This document shows, one piece after another, positions 39,971 through 49,300 of a stretch of DNA of 64,000 nt; the stretch's first letter is position 1, and each line of letters opens with the position of its first letter. The position numbers and the translations under genes are program-made. A model generated the notes under the pieces. That model did not search any database. It saw only the letters and a program-made list of their open reading frames with translations, and was not told where the DNA came from. This DNA comes from an uncultured Bacteroidales bacterium (GTDB lineage Bacteria > Bacteroidota > Bacteroidia > Bacteroidales > Muribaculaceae). The stretch covers positions 1 to 64,000 of the forward strand of contig CANPDU010000015.1 in NCBI GenBank assembly GCA_947573135.1. Reading direction: 5' to 3'.

Positions 39971-40891
39971 TCAGACGTTATTGTCAGAGTGATGCCTGGG
40001 CTTCCCCGGGTCATCGACTTTCATTTTAACTTTAACTTCGTCAAAGCCTTTGCCGTAAACACCATTGACATTGGCCTGAGTAATAAAGGCATTGCTGTCA
40101 ATTGATTTTATAATACGGAAAATATTTACAGACTCTATTTTACGGCACATTACAAGCAGGACCTTGACTTCCTGTTTGCTATACCAACCTGTTCCGCTCA
40201 ACACTGTGCAACCGCGATTCGCATCGTTGTTGATAGCAGTAGCGATCTCTCTCCAATGAGGAGAAAAGATTGTGAACTGGACTGCCTGACGGTTAGTATT
40301 TATAACGAGATCAGCCATGTATGAGACAAGGAAGAGAACAACAAAGCCATAGACAACTTTATCAATGTCATGGAACAATAGATATGACGATGAAATGATG
40401 AAGAAATCTGTATATAACATCATGCGCCCGATGCTGACGTTGGAATGCTTGGACACCATAGCGGCTACAATATCTGTACCACCGCTGCTGCCATTATGAA
40501 TAAATGTCAGCCCAACTCCGGTTCCGCACATGATGCCTCCTATGACTATGTTCATAAACGGTTCGCTCGTTAAAGGAGCATCGAACAGAGGCTGAAATAT
40601 GCTGACAAAAACAGATATCATCGTAGCGCCGTAAATCGTGCCCAAAACGAACTGGCGTCCGACGATGCGATATGCGATTGCAAGAAGGATAAGATTAAGG
40701 GCGTATTGAGTTATACCGACCGGTATATCAGTCAGGAAGAACACGAGAGTTCCGATACCGGCCAAGCCACCGATCACGACTTTTTCAGGAAGAATGAAAG
40801 CGCAGAAACCTATGGCATATATAGCCATGCCCAAAGTAATGAATATGTAGTCTTTGGTGCTACGCCAGATCTGAAGTTTGGTAACGGTCAT
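39971..40891 (-). CDS. YitT family membrane protein (DUF161/DUF2179)
   Basis: A 306-residue membrane protein with six hydrophobic segments (residues about 15-175) followed by a cytoplasmic DUF2179 domain of about 90 residues ending in KKVDDPGKP-like sequence. The segment IHNGSSGGTDIVA after the third or fourth helix is typical of YitT proteins. The transported substrate is unknown. I use the start at 40891; the longer frame overlaps znuA. A -7 box TATATTTG is at 40925-40932. Confidence 0.93.
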   Translation of the reverse strand: MTVTKLQIWRSTKDYIFITLGMAIYAIGFCAFILPEKVVIGGLAGIGTLVFFLTDIPVGITQYALNLILLAIAYRIVGRQFVLGTIYGATMISVFVSIFQPLFDAPLTSEPFMNIVIGGIMCGTGVGLTFIHNGSSGGTDIVAAMVSKHSNVSIGRMMLYTDFFIISSSYLLFHDIDKVVYGFVVLFLVSYMADLVINTNRQAVQFTIFSPHWREIATAINNDANRGCTVLSGTGWYSKQEVKVLLVMCRKIESVNIFRIIKSIDSNAFITQANVNGVYGKGFDEVKVKMKVDDPGKPRHHSDNNV

Positions 40892-40924
40892 ATTATATAA
40901 TAATTTTAACTGATTTTTGTGGTG

Positions 40925-40932
40925 CAAATATA
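40925..40932 (-). promoter_or_regulatory. -7 element of the YitT gene
   Basis: TATATTTG on the minus strand, 33 bases before the start codon. The -33 half is unclear. Confidence 0.5.
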
Positions 40933-40974
40933 CGATGTTTCCATGATATGATGTAACGCATGGCAAAAAAATCT

Positions 40975-40982
40975 TAACTTTG
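40975..40982 (+). promoter_or_regulatory. -7 element of the znuA-znuC-MFS unit
   Basis: TAACTTTG lies 30 bases ahead of the znuA ATG; the element is back to back with that of the YitT gene. Confidence 0.55.
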
Positions 40983-41012
40983 CATCCAAATATTTTTAAC
41001 ACAGTCCAAGCA

Positions 41013-41882
41013 ATGCACAGAAGATTTGCAGTAATAGTTTCAACAGCCATAGCGCTGAGTCTCTTCTCGGGATGTCGAAAGGCTGAACAACAGGACAGAC
41101 AAGACAAACCGGTAATAGCTGTAAGCATAGAACCACTCAGAAATATAGTCGAACGTATTGCGGGCGACCGGTATGAAGTCATCACATTGCTCGACAAAGG
41201 TGCAAATCCCGAGACGTTTGATCCGTCAATGTCGAAAAGAGCTACGGCCGATCATAGTCTGGTTTATTTTACCGTCGGCGCATTCCCTTTCGAAAAAGCA
41301 ATAGAAAAGTCCGGCAATGGCAAAAATAGGATCATCGATGTTTCATCAGGAATCAAACGCCTTTATGATACGCACGGCCATAACGAAGCGCACGACTGCG
41401 ACCATGAAGGCGATCCTCATACCTGGACATCAGTAAGAAACATGAAAGTGATGGCCGGCAATATAACAAAGGTGCTCAAAGATTTAGACTCAGACAACAG
41501 TATGATGTACGAGAACCGGCTTGACTCACTCTCGGCCGAGCTTGACTCTCTTGACACAAAGATAGGTGAAATTATATCGGATGCACGACCGCGAGCTTTC
41601 GCAATATGGCATCCGTCACTGGGTTACCTGTCGAAAGATTATGGCCTCAAACAGATCTCAGTCGGGGAGGAAAGCAAAGAGGTGTCGCCGCGACGTTTGA
41701 AAGAAATAATCGCAACCGCGACCGGCGACAGTGTGAAAGTGTTCTTTTTTCAGAAAGAGTTCGATTCTCGCCAAGCTTCGTCGATCAATGACCAAATCGG
41801 CTCGAGGCTTGTGGATATTGACCTTCTCGATTATGACTGGACGTCGCAAATAGAATTAATTGCCAATGAGCTTGCAAGATAA
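41013..41882 (+). CDS. znuA: Metal-binding lipoprotein of an ABC importer, ZnuA-like
   Basis: A 289-residue solute-binding lipoprotein (lipobox LFSGC, Cys21) of the cluster A-I metal type, which captures Zn or Mn outside the cytoplasmic membrane. A His/Asp-rich loop HGHNEAHDCDHEGDPH at about residues 119-134 and IWHPSLGYLSKDYG (about 197-210) provide the metal ligands and the hinge. The loop points to zinc rather than manganese. ATG 41013 gives the usual signal peptide. The 3' end overlaps znuC by 17 bases. Confidence 0.9.
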   Translation: MHRRFAVIVSTAIALSLFSGCRKAEQQDRQDKPVIAVSIEPLRNIVERIAGDRYEVITLLDKGANPETFDPSMSKRATADHSLVYFTVGAFPFEKAIEKSGNGKNRIIDVSSGIKRLYDTHGHNEAHDCDHEGDPHTWTSVRNMKVMAGNITKVLKDLDSDNSMMYENRLDSLSAELDSLDTKIGEIISDARPRAFAIWHPSLGYLSKDYGLKQISVGEESKEVSPRRLKEIIATATGDSVKVFFFQKEFDSRQASSINDQIGSRLVDIDLLDYDWTSQIELIANELAR

Positions 41883-42555
41883 CAACAATCACCTGATCGT
41901 CATCGATAATATCTCTATAGAACGGGAGGGCAGACAGGTGCTCACAGATGTCAGCATGACTGTAAATAAAGGAGACTTCATTGCTATTACCGGTCCAAAC
42001 GGCGGAGGGAAGACAACACTAATAAGAATAATGCTCAAACTATTGAAACCAGACCGTGGATATGTAAAGTATTCATGCGGCATTGACGGAGCACTCAGAA
42101 TAGGTTATCTTCCGCAAAAAAACACGATAGATTCCCACTTTCCCATAAGTGTGCACGAAGTTGTAGCATCCGGATTGCTCGGGCAAAAGAACATAACGCG
42201 ACAGGAAAAAGAGGCCGAAGTTGCCAGAGCGCTTGAGCTGATCGGAATGACTGACCACTCACGCCAGGCAATAGGCGCACTGTCGGGCGGACAACTTCAA
42301 CGAGCACTTCTCGGGCGCGCAATCATATCTCGGCCGGAGCTGCTTGTTCTCGACGAACCCTTGAGCTATATCGATAAAAAATTTGAGGCTCACTTTTACG
42401 AAATAATCTCAGAGATTAAAAATTCGACAACGATTGTACTTGTGTCACACGAAATGACAATGATCGCCGAGATGGCGACACGACATCTGATCGTTGACCA
42501 CAGTCTTCATGAGTGTACGGCTCATCACCATTATATCAGAAGCGAATGTCAGTGA
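41866..42555 (+). CDS. znuC: ABC transporter ATPase, ZnuC-like
   Basis: A 229-residue nucleotide-binding subunit with all ABC motifs: Walker A GPNGGGKTT (about residues 41-49), the Q-loop PQKN, signature LSGGQLQRA (about 138-146) and Walker B LLVLDEPLSYID. It would power the ZnuA system. A TTG six bases earlier is an alternative start. It overlaps znuA on one side and the MFS gene on the other; the permease gene that normally accompanies it is absent. Confidence 0.92.
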   Translation: MSLQDNNNHLIVIDNISIEREGRQVLTDVSMTVNKGDFIAITGPNGGGKTTLIRIMLKLLKPDRGYVKYSCGIDGALRIGYLPQKNTIDSHFPISVHEVVASGLLGQKNITRQEKEAEVARALELIGMTDHSRQAIGALSGGQLQRALLGRAIISRPELLVLDEPLSYIDKKFEAHFYEIISEIKNSTTIVLVSHEMTMIAEMATRHLIVDHSLHECTAHHHYIRSECQ

Positions 42556-43766
42556 CAACCATCAGTCAGCGGCTACTACGGATGCTGAAAATGCCGACAC
42601 TGCCGGTTCTTCTGGCACTGAGTGCGGCACATTGTCTGAACGATCTGTTACAATCGGTCATAACAGCGATGTACCCGATGCTGAAAGACGATCTGTCACT
42701 GAACTTTGCTCAGATTGGCCTGATCACGCTGGTATATCAGATGGCAGCCTCGATTTTTCAGCCAGTAGTAGGTTATATGTTTGATCGTCATCCGTTCGTG
42801 TTCAGTCTTCCGCTGGGAATGGTGTCGACAACGATCGGCATAGTGCTGTTTGCCTGCTCCCCTACACTATCCGGTATCTTTATTGCGGTTTTTATGGTCG
42901 GGATAGGATCGGCCACGCTTCACCCTGAGGCAAGCCGCATAACGTCGCTGGCCGGTCATGAACGCAGGGGTTTTGCCCAATCAGTGTTTCAGGTAGGCGG
43001 AAATCTCGGGGGATCGATCGGTCCGCTGCTGGTAGCGCTGATCGTCGCTCCCCACGACAGAAGATATGTGTTGTGGTTTCTGGTGTTTGCCGCGTTATGT
43101 TTCGCGGCTATGCGTCCTATCTGCAGCTGGTATAAAAATTATCTGGCAGAACAGGCTTCGCGCACGGTTAAGAACCTAAAGACAGCGAAACTCCCTTTAT
43201 CAAAAAAACGCACGGCATTTGCAATCGGAATAATAGTGATACTGATATTCTCAAAGTATATCTATATGGCGTGCATGTCGAGTTACTTCACATTCTTTTT
43301 GATCGATAAGTTTGGCATCAGCGTCTCGGCATCTCAGATATATCTGTTTGTCTTTGTTGTGTCGACTGCAATAGGGACACTTGTCGGAGGACCATTCGGC
43401 GACAAGTACGGCCGAAAAGCCGTAATATGGGTTTCGATCTTGGGAACCGCTCCGTTCAGTATATTGTTGCCGCATGTCGGATTACCGATCGCTGTAGTGA
43501 TGAGTTTCTGTTCTGGCTTCATGCTGTCGTCGGCGTTTCCGTCGATATTACTATACGCCCAGGAGCTGTTGCCGACAAGGTTAGGCATGATCTCAGGTCT
43601 GTTTTTCGGATTCGCATTTGGCGTCGGCAGCATCGCTTCGGCAGCATTAGGCGGCTTTGCAGACCGTTACGGAATAGAGGCAGTGTTCAATTTCTGCTGT
43701 CTTACACCTCTGTTAGGCATTGTCGCGGCATTTTTGCCGAATCTGAGGAACCGACCGGAGCCTTAA
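42546..43766 (+). CDS. MFS transporter, Fsr (fosmidomycin resistance) family
   Basis: A 406-residue major facilitator with 12 hydrophobic segments. The opening AAHCLNDLLQSVITAMYPML is typical of the Fsr branch; VVGYMFDRHP and GPFGDKYGRKAV are loop 2-3 and loop 8-9 motifs. Fsr proteins export fosmidomycin and unrelated compounds; the native substrate here is unknown. ATG 42546 lies inside znuC (10-base overlap), so it is cotranslated with the metal transporter genes and may act in metal or metallophore export. Its last codon overlaps the convergent gene by four bases. Confidence 0.9.
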   Translation: MSVTTISQRLLRMLKMPTLPVLLALSAAHCLNDLLQSVITAMYPMLKDDLSLNFAQIGLITLVYQMAASIFQPVVGYMFDRHPFVFSLPLGMVSTTIGIVLFACSPTLSGIFIAVFMVGIGSATLHPEASRITSLAGHERRGFAQSVFQVGGNLGGSIGPLLVALIVAPHDRRYVLWFLVFAALCFAAMRPICSWYKNYLAEQASRTVKNLKTAKLPLSKKRTAFAIGIIVILIFSKYIYMACMSSYFTFFLIDKFGISVSASQIYLFVFVVSTAIGTLVGGPFGDKYGRKAVIWVSILGTAPFSILLPHVGLPIAVVMSFCSGFMLSSAFPSILLYAQELLPTRLGMISGLFFGFAFGVGSIASAALGGFADRYGIEAVFNFCCLTPLLGIVAAFLPNLRNRPEP

Positions 43767-44104
43767 AAATATTTCTTGATGATATTGTCAAGAGCATGTT
43801 TATCATGAGAGAGTGAGCCGTCGCAATTGCGTATGATCAGTTTTCTGACCGGATAAAAATCAGGATTTTGCTTCGCCTGATAATCGGCAGCATCTTCTGA
43901 CATATCGCCTTCAACGCCCGCGGCTTCTTCAACGGCTTCATCGGAGTCCGCAATTTCAGCAGACAAGTCGCGGCCATTGATCAGCTCTACACCCAGAGAA
44001 CGCGGATTGATTCTCAACTGAGGATCCGAGTCAAAATAACTTGAATTGGCGATATATCCTTTTACGAAATTCTCTAAAATTGTGGCAAATTCTTCTTTGG
44101 TCAT
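43763..44104 (-). CDS. Conserved hypothetical protein
   Basis: A 113-residue acidic protein with a helical N-terminus (FATILENFVKGYIANSSYF), a middle segment with DPQLRINPRSLGVELI, an acidic linker and a basic closing stretch. No domain is recognised. The start at 44104 is one of two close ATGs (44110 is the other). It converges with the MFS gene and is preceded by remnants of a toxin-antitoxin pair on the same strand; no functional link is known. Confidence 0.7.
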   Translation of the reverse strand: MTKEEFATILENFVKGYIANSSYFDSDPQLRINPRSLGVELINGRDLSAEIADSDEAVEEAAGVEGDMSEDAADYQAKQNPDFYPVRKLIIRNCDGSLSHDKHALDNIIKKYF

Positions 44105-44419
44105 GATCATGAATTTTAATTCGATTCTGCATGTAAAACAATTCAGCCACGATCAAGTTCTGCATCTGTGTATTAAAACCGGACATCTTTTGCCTTCTCG
44201 ATACTTTTCGGGGCAATCTTGTTTTGATAAATGTTCTATTGACACTGATATTAATTGCCATTGCCTCATCGATAATATTGACATTCCTCTCGATAGCCCT
44301 TTTGAACATGAGATCTTCAAGATAAACTTGATATTGCCTTGGCCTTTGACTAAGAAAGAACTCAATCTCTTCTATTGCCCAAAGAATATCGTGAAGATAT
44401 TTCTTAATAGGTTATCCAT
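44105..44419 (-). pseudogene. Decayed HEPN (DUF86/HepT-like) toxin gene
   Basis: The frame reads KYLHDILWAIEEIEFFLSQR, then YLEDLMFKRAIERNVNIIDEAM and NISVNRTFIKTR, a clear DUF86/HEPN N-terminal half. The expected ATG at 44419 is out of frame with it by one base. After the KTR segment a 19-codon insert separates it from NLIV, and the conserved R-x4-H RNase motif is lost. The gene is therefore broken at both ends. The MNT partner remnant overlaps its start. Confidence 0.75.
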
Positions 44420-44564
44420 ATATGAGTCGCTTTGTTTCCTCTAATTCTTCTTTAAAATAGGGATTCCGGATACAATCCTCATCGACAAGGTCTATTTTAC
44501 GCCCCATCAAATTTTGCAATCCAATATAGAACTGAATTCGATTCTCTCCGGCTACCAGATGCAT
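44412..44564 (-). pseudogene. Remnant of an MNT-type nucleotidyltransferase antitoxin
   Basis: Fifty codons remain, with FYIGLQNLMGRKIDLVDED and NPYFKEELEETKRLIYG, the C-terminal part of MntA-like antitoxins that AMPylate HepT. The N-terminal GS-x-x-x-S-D-x-D catalytic segment is absent. It overlaps the toxin remnant by eight bases, the arrangement usual for intact mntA-hepT pairs. Confidence 0.65.
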
Positions 44565-44587
44565 AGTCGATGATATTTATAAAAAAG

Positions 44588-44633
44588 AGGCTGTGAAGTT
44601 TCAATCAATTATGATAATAAAACTTCACAGCCT
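44588..44633 (-). terminator. Terminator of ppdK
   Basis: A 14-bp perfect stem (44588-44601 with 44620-44633) lies 31 bases after the ppdK stop, and the minus strand continues with six T. Confidence 0.92.
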
Positions 44634-44663
44634 TTCTTATTCAGTTATGTTATATCGAAGGGA

Positions 44664-47378
44664 TTAATCTTCGATTGCAGCCTGGGCGGCGGCTACGCGG
44701 GCGATGGGCACGCGGAAGGGTGAGCAGCTGACGTAGTTCATGCCGAGTTTTGCGCAGAACTTAACCGAAGAGGGTTCGCCACCATGTTCGCCACAGATTC
44801 CGACCTTGAGTTCGGGCTTCACGCTGCGGCCTTTTTCAACGCCCATGCGGACGAGCTGACCGACACCTTCCTGATCGAGAACTTCGAACGGATCAGTCTT
44901 GATGATGCCGTGCTCCTTATAGAACTTCAGGAACTTGGGCGCATCGTCACGAGAGAAACCGAAGGTCATCTGGGTAAGGTCATTGGTTCCGAACGAGAAG
45001 AAGTCGGCGACAGTTGCGATCTCGTTTGCAGTGAGAGCCGCACGGGGAACTTCGATCATAGTACCTACGAGATAAGGAATTGACTGACCCTGTTCGTCGA
45101 ATACTTTGGCAGCAGTCTCGTTGATCACGTTAGCCTGATGCTGGATTTCTTTGAGAGATCCGACAAGAGGAATCATGATTTCGGGGTGAACATCTATGCC
45201 GCGAGCTTTGCAGGCGAGAGCGGCTTCGATGATGGCACGAGTCTGCATCTCGGTGATCTCGGGATATGTGATGCCGAGACGGCAACCGCGGTGACCAAGC
45301 ATCGGGTTGAACTCTTCAAGACTGTCGACTTTAGCTTTCACTTCGGCGAGCGAGATGCCCATTTCGTCGGCAAGTTCTTTCTGAGTTGCGGTCTGATGAG
45401 GCACAAATTCGTGCAACGGGGGATCGAGAAGGCGGATGGTCACACCGTAGCCGTCCATAGCTTCAAAGATGCCTTCGAAGTCACCACGCTGCATGGGGAG
45501 AAGCTTGGCAAGAGCCACACGGCGGCCTTCTTCGTCAGAAGCGAGGATCATCTCGCGAACAGATTTAATACGGTCGCCTTCGAAGAACATGTGCTCTGTA
45601 CGGCAGAGGCCGATACCCTGAGCGCCGAAGTTGCGAGCCTGCTTTGCGTCGCGAGGCGAGTCGGCGTTAGTGCGGACAAGAGTCTTGGTGAATTTAGCAG
45701 CAAGGTTCATGATAGCACCGAAGTCACCGCCGAGTTCGGGTTCGGTAGTCGGAACCTGACCGTCATAAACTTCGCCGGTTGAACCGTTGAGCGAGATCCA
45801 GTCACCTTCCTTATATACTTTACCGCCCATTTCGACGGTCTTTTCTTTGTAGTCAACCTTGATTTCACCTGCACCTGAAACGCAGCATTTACCCATGCCG
45901 CGAGCAACAACGGCAGCGTGAGAAGTCATGCCGCCACGCATAGTGAGGATGCCCTGAGCGACAGCCATACCGCGGAGGTCTTCGGGAGAAGTCTCGATGC
46001 GGACGAGAACGACTTTACGTTTCTTTTCAGCCCATGCTTCAGCCTCGTCAGCAGAGAATACAATCTGACCGGCAGCAGCGCCCGGAGATGCGGGAAGGCC
46101 TTTGGCGACGACAACGGCACGCTTGAGAGCGCTCTTGTCGAAGACCGGGTGGAGAAGCTCGTCGAGTTTCTGGGGCTCCATGCGCATGAGAGCAGTCTTT
46201 TCGTCGATATCGCCGGCACGGAGAAGATCCATGGCGATCTTGACCATAGCAGCACCGGTACGTTTGCCGTTACGGGTCTGTAGCATCCAGAGCTTGCCGT
46301 CCTGGATAGTGAATTCCATATCCTGCATGTCTTTGTAGTAGTCTTCAAGACGTGCGGCAATGGCGAAGAGTTCCTGAGCGCAGACAGGCATAGACTCTTC
46401 GAGTGAAGGATATTTCGAAGCACGTTCTTCCTCCGAGATACCCTGGAGGGCTGCCCAGCGGCGAGAACCTTCTATTGTGATCTGCTGAGGTGTGCGGATA
46501 CCGGCTACGACATCCTCGCCCTGAGCGTTGATGAGGTATTCGCCGTTGAAGATATTTTCACCTGTAGCAGCATCGCGGCTGAAAGCGACACCTGTTGCCG
46601 AATTGTTACCCATGTTGCCATAGACCATAGCCTGAACATTGACAGCAGTACCCCACTCTTCGGGGATCTGGTTCATGCGGCGATAGATGATAGCGCGCTC
46701 GTTCATCCAGCTGTCGAACACAGCGCAGATACCACCCCAGAGCTGTTCCCAGGCACTGTCGGGGAAATCTTTGCCGGTAAAATCTTTTACCGCGCCCTTA
46801 AAGAGCTTTACAAGTTTTTTGAGATCGTCAACATTGAGTTCGGTATCAAGCTTGATGCCCTTCTCTTCCTTAACTTTGTCCATTATCTCCTCAAACGGAT
46901 CGATATCGGCTTTGCTCTTCGGCTTCATTCCGAGAACGACATCACCGTACATCTGAACAAAACGACGGTAGCTATCCCATGCAAAGCGCGGATTTCCGCT
47001 CTTCTGTGCAAGAGACTCTACTGTAGCATCGTTCATACCGAGGTTGAGGACTGTATCCATCATGCCGGGCATAGAAGCACGTGCGCCGGAACGAACAGAA
47101 ACCAAGAGCGGGTTAGACGGATCGTCGAATTTCTTTCCTGTCAGGCTCTCGACATGAGCTATAGCTTTTTCAACATCAGCCTTGATGCGTTTTACGACTT
47201 CATCTTTACCATACTGGGTGTATTCGGTGCAGACTTCAGTAGTGATAGTGAAGCCAGGAGGAACCGGCATACCCAAGAGGTTCATTTCAGCGAGGTTAGC
47301 GCCTTTGCCACCAAGAAGATTTCTCATCTCGGCATTGCCTTCCGCCTTACCGTCACCGAAGGTATAAACTCTTTTCAT
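44664..47378 (-). CDS. ppdK: Pyruvate, phosphate dikinase
   Basis: PpdK interconverts pyruvate, ATP and phosphate with PEP, AMP and pyrophosphate, a reversible glycolytic step in anaerobes. The 904-residue protein has the N-terminal ATP-grasp domain (GGKGANLAEM near residue 23-32), the phospho-histidine domain with GGMTSHAAVVARGMG (about residues 481-495; catalytic His) and the C-terminal PEP/pyruvate barrel with GTNDLTQMTFG and GICGEHGG. It has its own -7 box at 47470-47477 and a strong terminator. Confidence 0.97.
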   Translation of the reverse strand: MKRVYTFGDGKAEGNAEMRNLLGGKGANLAEMNLLGMPVPPGFTITTEVCTEYTQYGKDEVVKRIKADVEKAIAHVESLTGKKFDDPSNPLLVSVRSGARASMPGMMDTVLNLGMNDATVESLAQKSGNPRFAWDSYRRFVQMYGDVVLGMKPKSKADIDPFEEIMDKVKEEKGIKLDTELNVDDLKKLVKLFKGAVKDFTGKDFPDSAWEQLWGGICAVFDSWMNERAIIYRRMNQIPEEWGTAVNVQAMVYGNMGNNSATGVAFSRDAATGENIFNGEYLINAQGEDVVAGIRTPQQITIEGSRRWAALQGISEEERASKYPSLEESMPVCAQELFAIAARLEDYYKDMQDMEFTIQDGKLWMLQTRNGKRTGAAMVKIAMDLLRAGDIDEKTALMRMEPQKLDELLHPVFDKSALKRAVVVAKGLPASPGAAAGQIVFSADEAEAWAEKKRKVVLVRIETSPEDLRGMAVAQGILTMRGGMTSHAAVVARGMGKCCVSGAGEIKVDYKEKTVEMGGKVYKEGDWISLNGSTGEVYDGQVPTTEPELGGDFGAIMNLAAKFTKTLVRTNADSPRDAKQARNFGAQGIGLCRTEHMFFEGDRIKSVREMILASDEEGRRVALAKLLPMQRGDFEGIFEAMDGYGVTIRLLDPPLHEFVPHQTATQKELADEMGISLAEVKAKVDSLEEFNPMLGHRGCRLGITYPEITEMQTRAIIEAALACKARGIDVHPEIMIPLVGSLKEIQHQANVINETAAKVFDEQGQSIPYLVGTMIEVPRAALTANEIATVADFFSFGTNDLTQMTFGFSRDDAPKFLKFYKEHGIIKTDPFEVLDQEGVGQLVRMGVEKGRSVKPELKVGICGEHGGEPSSVKFCAKLGMNYVSCSPFRVPIARVAAAQAAIED

Positions 47379-47469
47379 TGATTAAGTAATTGTTTAGTTA
47401 TTAGTGTATAATAATAATTTTCAAGTTGGTTATGAGACCGTAGTCGGAGAACTCCACGATATCTTTTTG

Positions 47470-47477
47470 CAAAGGTA
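47470..47477 (-). promoter_or_regulatory. -7 element of ppdK
   Basis: TACCTTTG on the minus strand, 91 bases before the start codon. The -33 half is not clear. The leader of about 85 bases holds no obvious structure. Confidence 0.5.
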
Positions 47478-47563
47478 AAATATTTATTGCAAAATACGAA
47501 ATTATACATTAAAAAAACGTTATCAGGCAGAAAGAAACGTCTCGACCGAATGACTGCGCAGTT

Positions 47564-48361
47564 TTAGAACTCGATATTAAACAAGTCGGCATCTTTCCAC
47601 GGTGTGAAATCCTTACGCCAATGATCGAGCTGATCGTGATCGAACATAAAACATGACAGATCTTTGCGATCGTATAAAGACATATCTGCAAGTCTTTTAC
47701 CACAGAAATCAACGGCAAAGGTCATTCCGTCGTATTTGCCGAACTTATCTTCTCCACTCCGGTCGACGCCTATGACATAAGCCTGATTTTCAATCGCCCG
47801 TGCAATCAGCAGATGTTCCCATGCATAACGCCTTGCATCCGGCCAGTTTGCGACAACAATGAGTGCGTCATATCTGAGGCCGTTGTTCCTGCACCATACC
47901 GGGAAGCGCAGATCGTAACAGACTGAAAGCGCAAGATTCCAGCCTCGGTATCGTACTATAGGCAAAGGGCTTTGCCCTTGAGTAAGGAGCGCAGACTCGG
48001 AACTCATTGAAAAAAGATGACGTTTGTCATAGAAAATTTCATCGCCGGAAGGTTCAATAAAAAAAGCCCTGTTACTTAGACTGTGCCCGGTTTTAGCAAG
48101 GAAACTTCCAGCTATCGCCACACCTGAATTTCGGGAGAGCCGATGCAGGCTTGCGACCGTATCTCCGCCATTACTTTCAGCCATAGCTGCAAGAACGTCT
48201 GCGTTAGATGTATAGCCGGTCGAGAAAAGCTCCGGCAGGATTATAAGGTCCGTGTCTTTTTCGAGCATTCCAAGCGCAGTCTCAAGATAATTCAGATTTG
48301 ACTGTATGTCACCCGGCATGATATTCTGTGACAGAGCCGCAATTTTCAATTTCCCTGGCAT
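47564..48361 (-). CDS. Nitrilase-superfamily amidohydrolase (omega-amidase/YafV-like)
   Basis: A 265-residue C-N hydrolase with the Glu44-Lys113-Cys148 triad in ILPELFSTGY, YDKRHLF and SVCYDLRFP. It belongs to the omega-amidase branch that deaminates the oxoamide by-products of glutamine transamination (as YafV does in E. coli). The gene lies 14 bases downstream of the acyltransferase gene; both read on the minus strand and may be cotranscribed. Confidence 0.9.
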   Translation of the reverse strand: MPGKLKIAALSQNIMPGDIQSNLNYLETALGMLEKDTDLIILPELFSTGYTSNADVLAAMAESNGGDTVASLHRLSRNSGVAIAGSFLAKTGHSLSNRAFFIEPSGDEIFYDKRHLFSMSSESALLTQGQSPLPIVRYRGWNLALSVCYDLRFPVWCRNNGLRYDALIVVANWPDARRYAWEHLLIARAIENQAYVIGVDRSGEDKFGKYDGMTFAVDFCGKRLADMSLYDRKDLSCFMFDHDQLDHWRKDFTPWKDADLFNIEF

Positions 48362-48374
48362 AAGATCAATCGTT

Positions 48375-48917
48375 TTAGTATTCAGCTGAGAACTTTTCAG
48401 GTTTCAATCCGGTAAATTGCCTGTAGTAATCTTTGATCGCGCGCATATCAGCCCCGGTGTCGCCGCTTGGATGAAATTCTCTGACAATTTCAATACGCTT
48501 GCGAGTGGCATCAATTGCGCCAAGTACAATCGGAACTCCGGCTCCCTCGGCGATATGAAGAAAGCCGGTGTGCCATTGTGTCACTTTACTTCTTGTTCCT
48601 TCCGGAGTCACTGCAAGATGCATACGCCGCGACGACTTGAAACGGCTAATGACATAGTCAGTCAGTTTTGTGCCCCGTTTTTTCGGAACGGCGATACCCC
48701 CTATTGCTCTGAAAAAATATCCGAGTGGCCATACAAACCAAGATGCTTTCATCAGGAATCCGGCTTTCCGGCCAACCGAGGCGTAAGCCAGTTTTCCGAG
48801 TATAAAATCCCAATTGCTCGTATGAGGAGCAACACAGATTATGCACTTATCATAATCGGGTACAGTGATTTCCACTGTCCACCCGGCCATTCGGAGCAAC
48901 AGTGATGCAATATTCAT
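48375..48917 (-). CDS. 1-acyl-sn-glycerol-3-phosphate acyltransferase family
   Basis: A 180-residue PlsC-like acyltransferase. The catalytic H-x4-D motif is HTSNWD (about residues 32-37), followed by VAVPKKRG-type GGIAVPKKRG and a FPEGTRS-like VTPEGTRSKV (about 104-113). Typical members transfer an acyl chain to lysophosphatidate, but short PlsC-like proteins can have other acceptors. It begins 21 bases after the hypothetical helical protein. Confidence 0.88.
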   Translation of the reverse strand: MNIASLLLRMAGWTVEITVPDYDKCIICVAPHTSNWDFILGKLAYASVGRKAGFLMKASWFVWPLGYFFRAIGGIAVPKKRGTKLTDYVISRFKSSRRMHLAVTPEGTRSKVTQWHTGFLHIAEGAGVPIVLGAIDATRKRIEIVREFHPSGDTGADMRAIKDYYRQFTGLKPEKFSAEY

Positions 48918-48938
48918 CTATATCAAAATTTGACTGGC

Positions 48939-49289
48939 TTATGCTTTTGCGGAATTATTGTCATTTTGAGGCATAGCCGCATTCATTTTGTCGACAATTT
49001 TCTGCATGCGTGTCGACATTTCATCTTTCAGATGTCGGAAAGCAGCTGAATAATATTTGTTTTTTGTCTCGCGGTATGATTTTTCGTTTTCAAAATCAGA
49101 TTTAGATTTATCGAAAATGAAATTGCATTTCGAAAGCGCATCAACCTGTAATGACGCTATATCATTAATTATATTGGCTGTTTCATCGCGATTAAAATCC
49201 TTAATTGCATACGAAGCGATCAATAGTTCGGCAGCGATATCGCCGCACGCATACCGGATCATTTTTTTTGTTCTTCTGATACTTGACAT
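48939..49289 (-). CDS. Small helical hypothetical protein
   Basis: A 116-residue, almost entirely helical protein with a basic N-terminus and long charged helices (ETKNKYYSAAFRHLKDEMST). No signal peptide or known domain. It is the second gene of a minus-strand run thrC - this gene - acyltransferase - nitrilase with gaps of 11-21 bases, so it is probably cotranscribed with thrC. Function unknown. Confidence 0.7.
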   Translation of the reverse strand: MSSIRRTKKMIRYACGDIAAELLIASYAIKDFNRDETANIINDIASLQVDALSKCNFIFDKSKSDFENEKSYRETKNKYYSAAFRHLKDEMSTRMQKIVDKMNAAMPQNDNNSAKA

Positions 49290-49300
49290 AATTAATTGAA

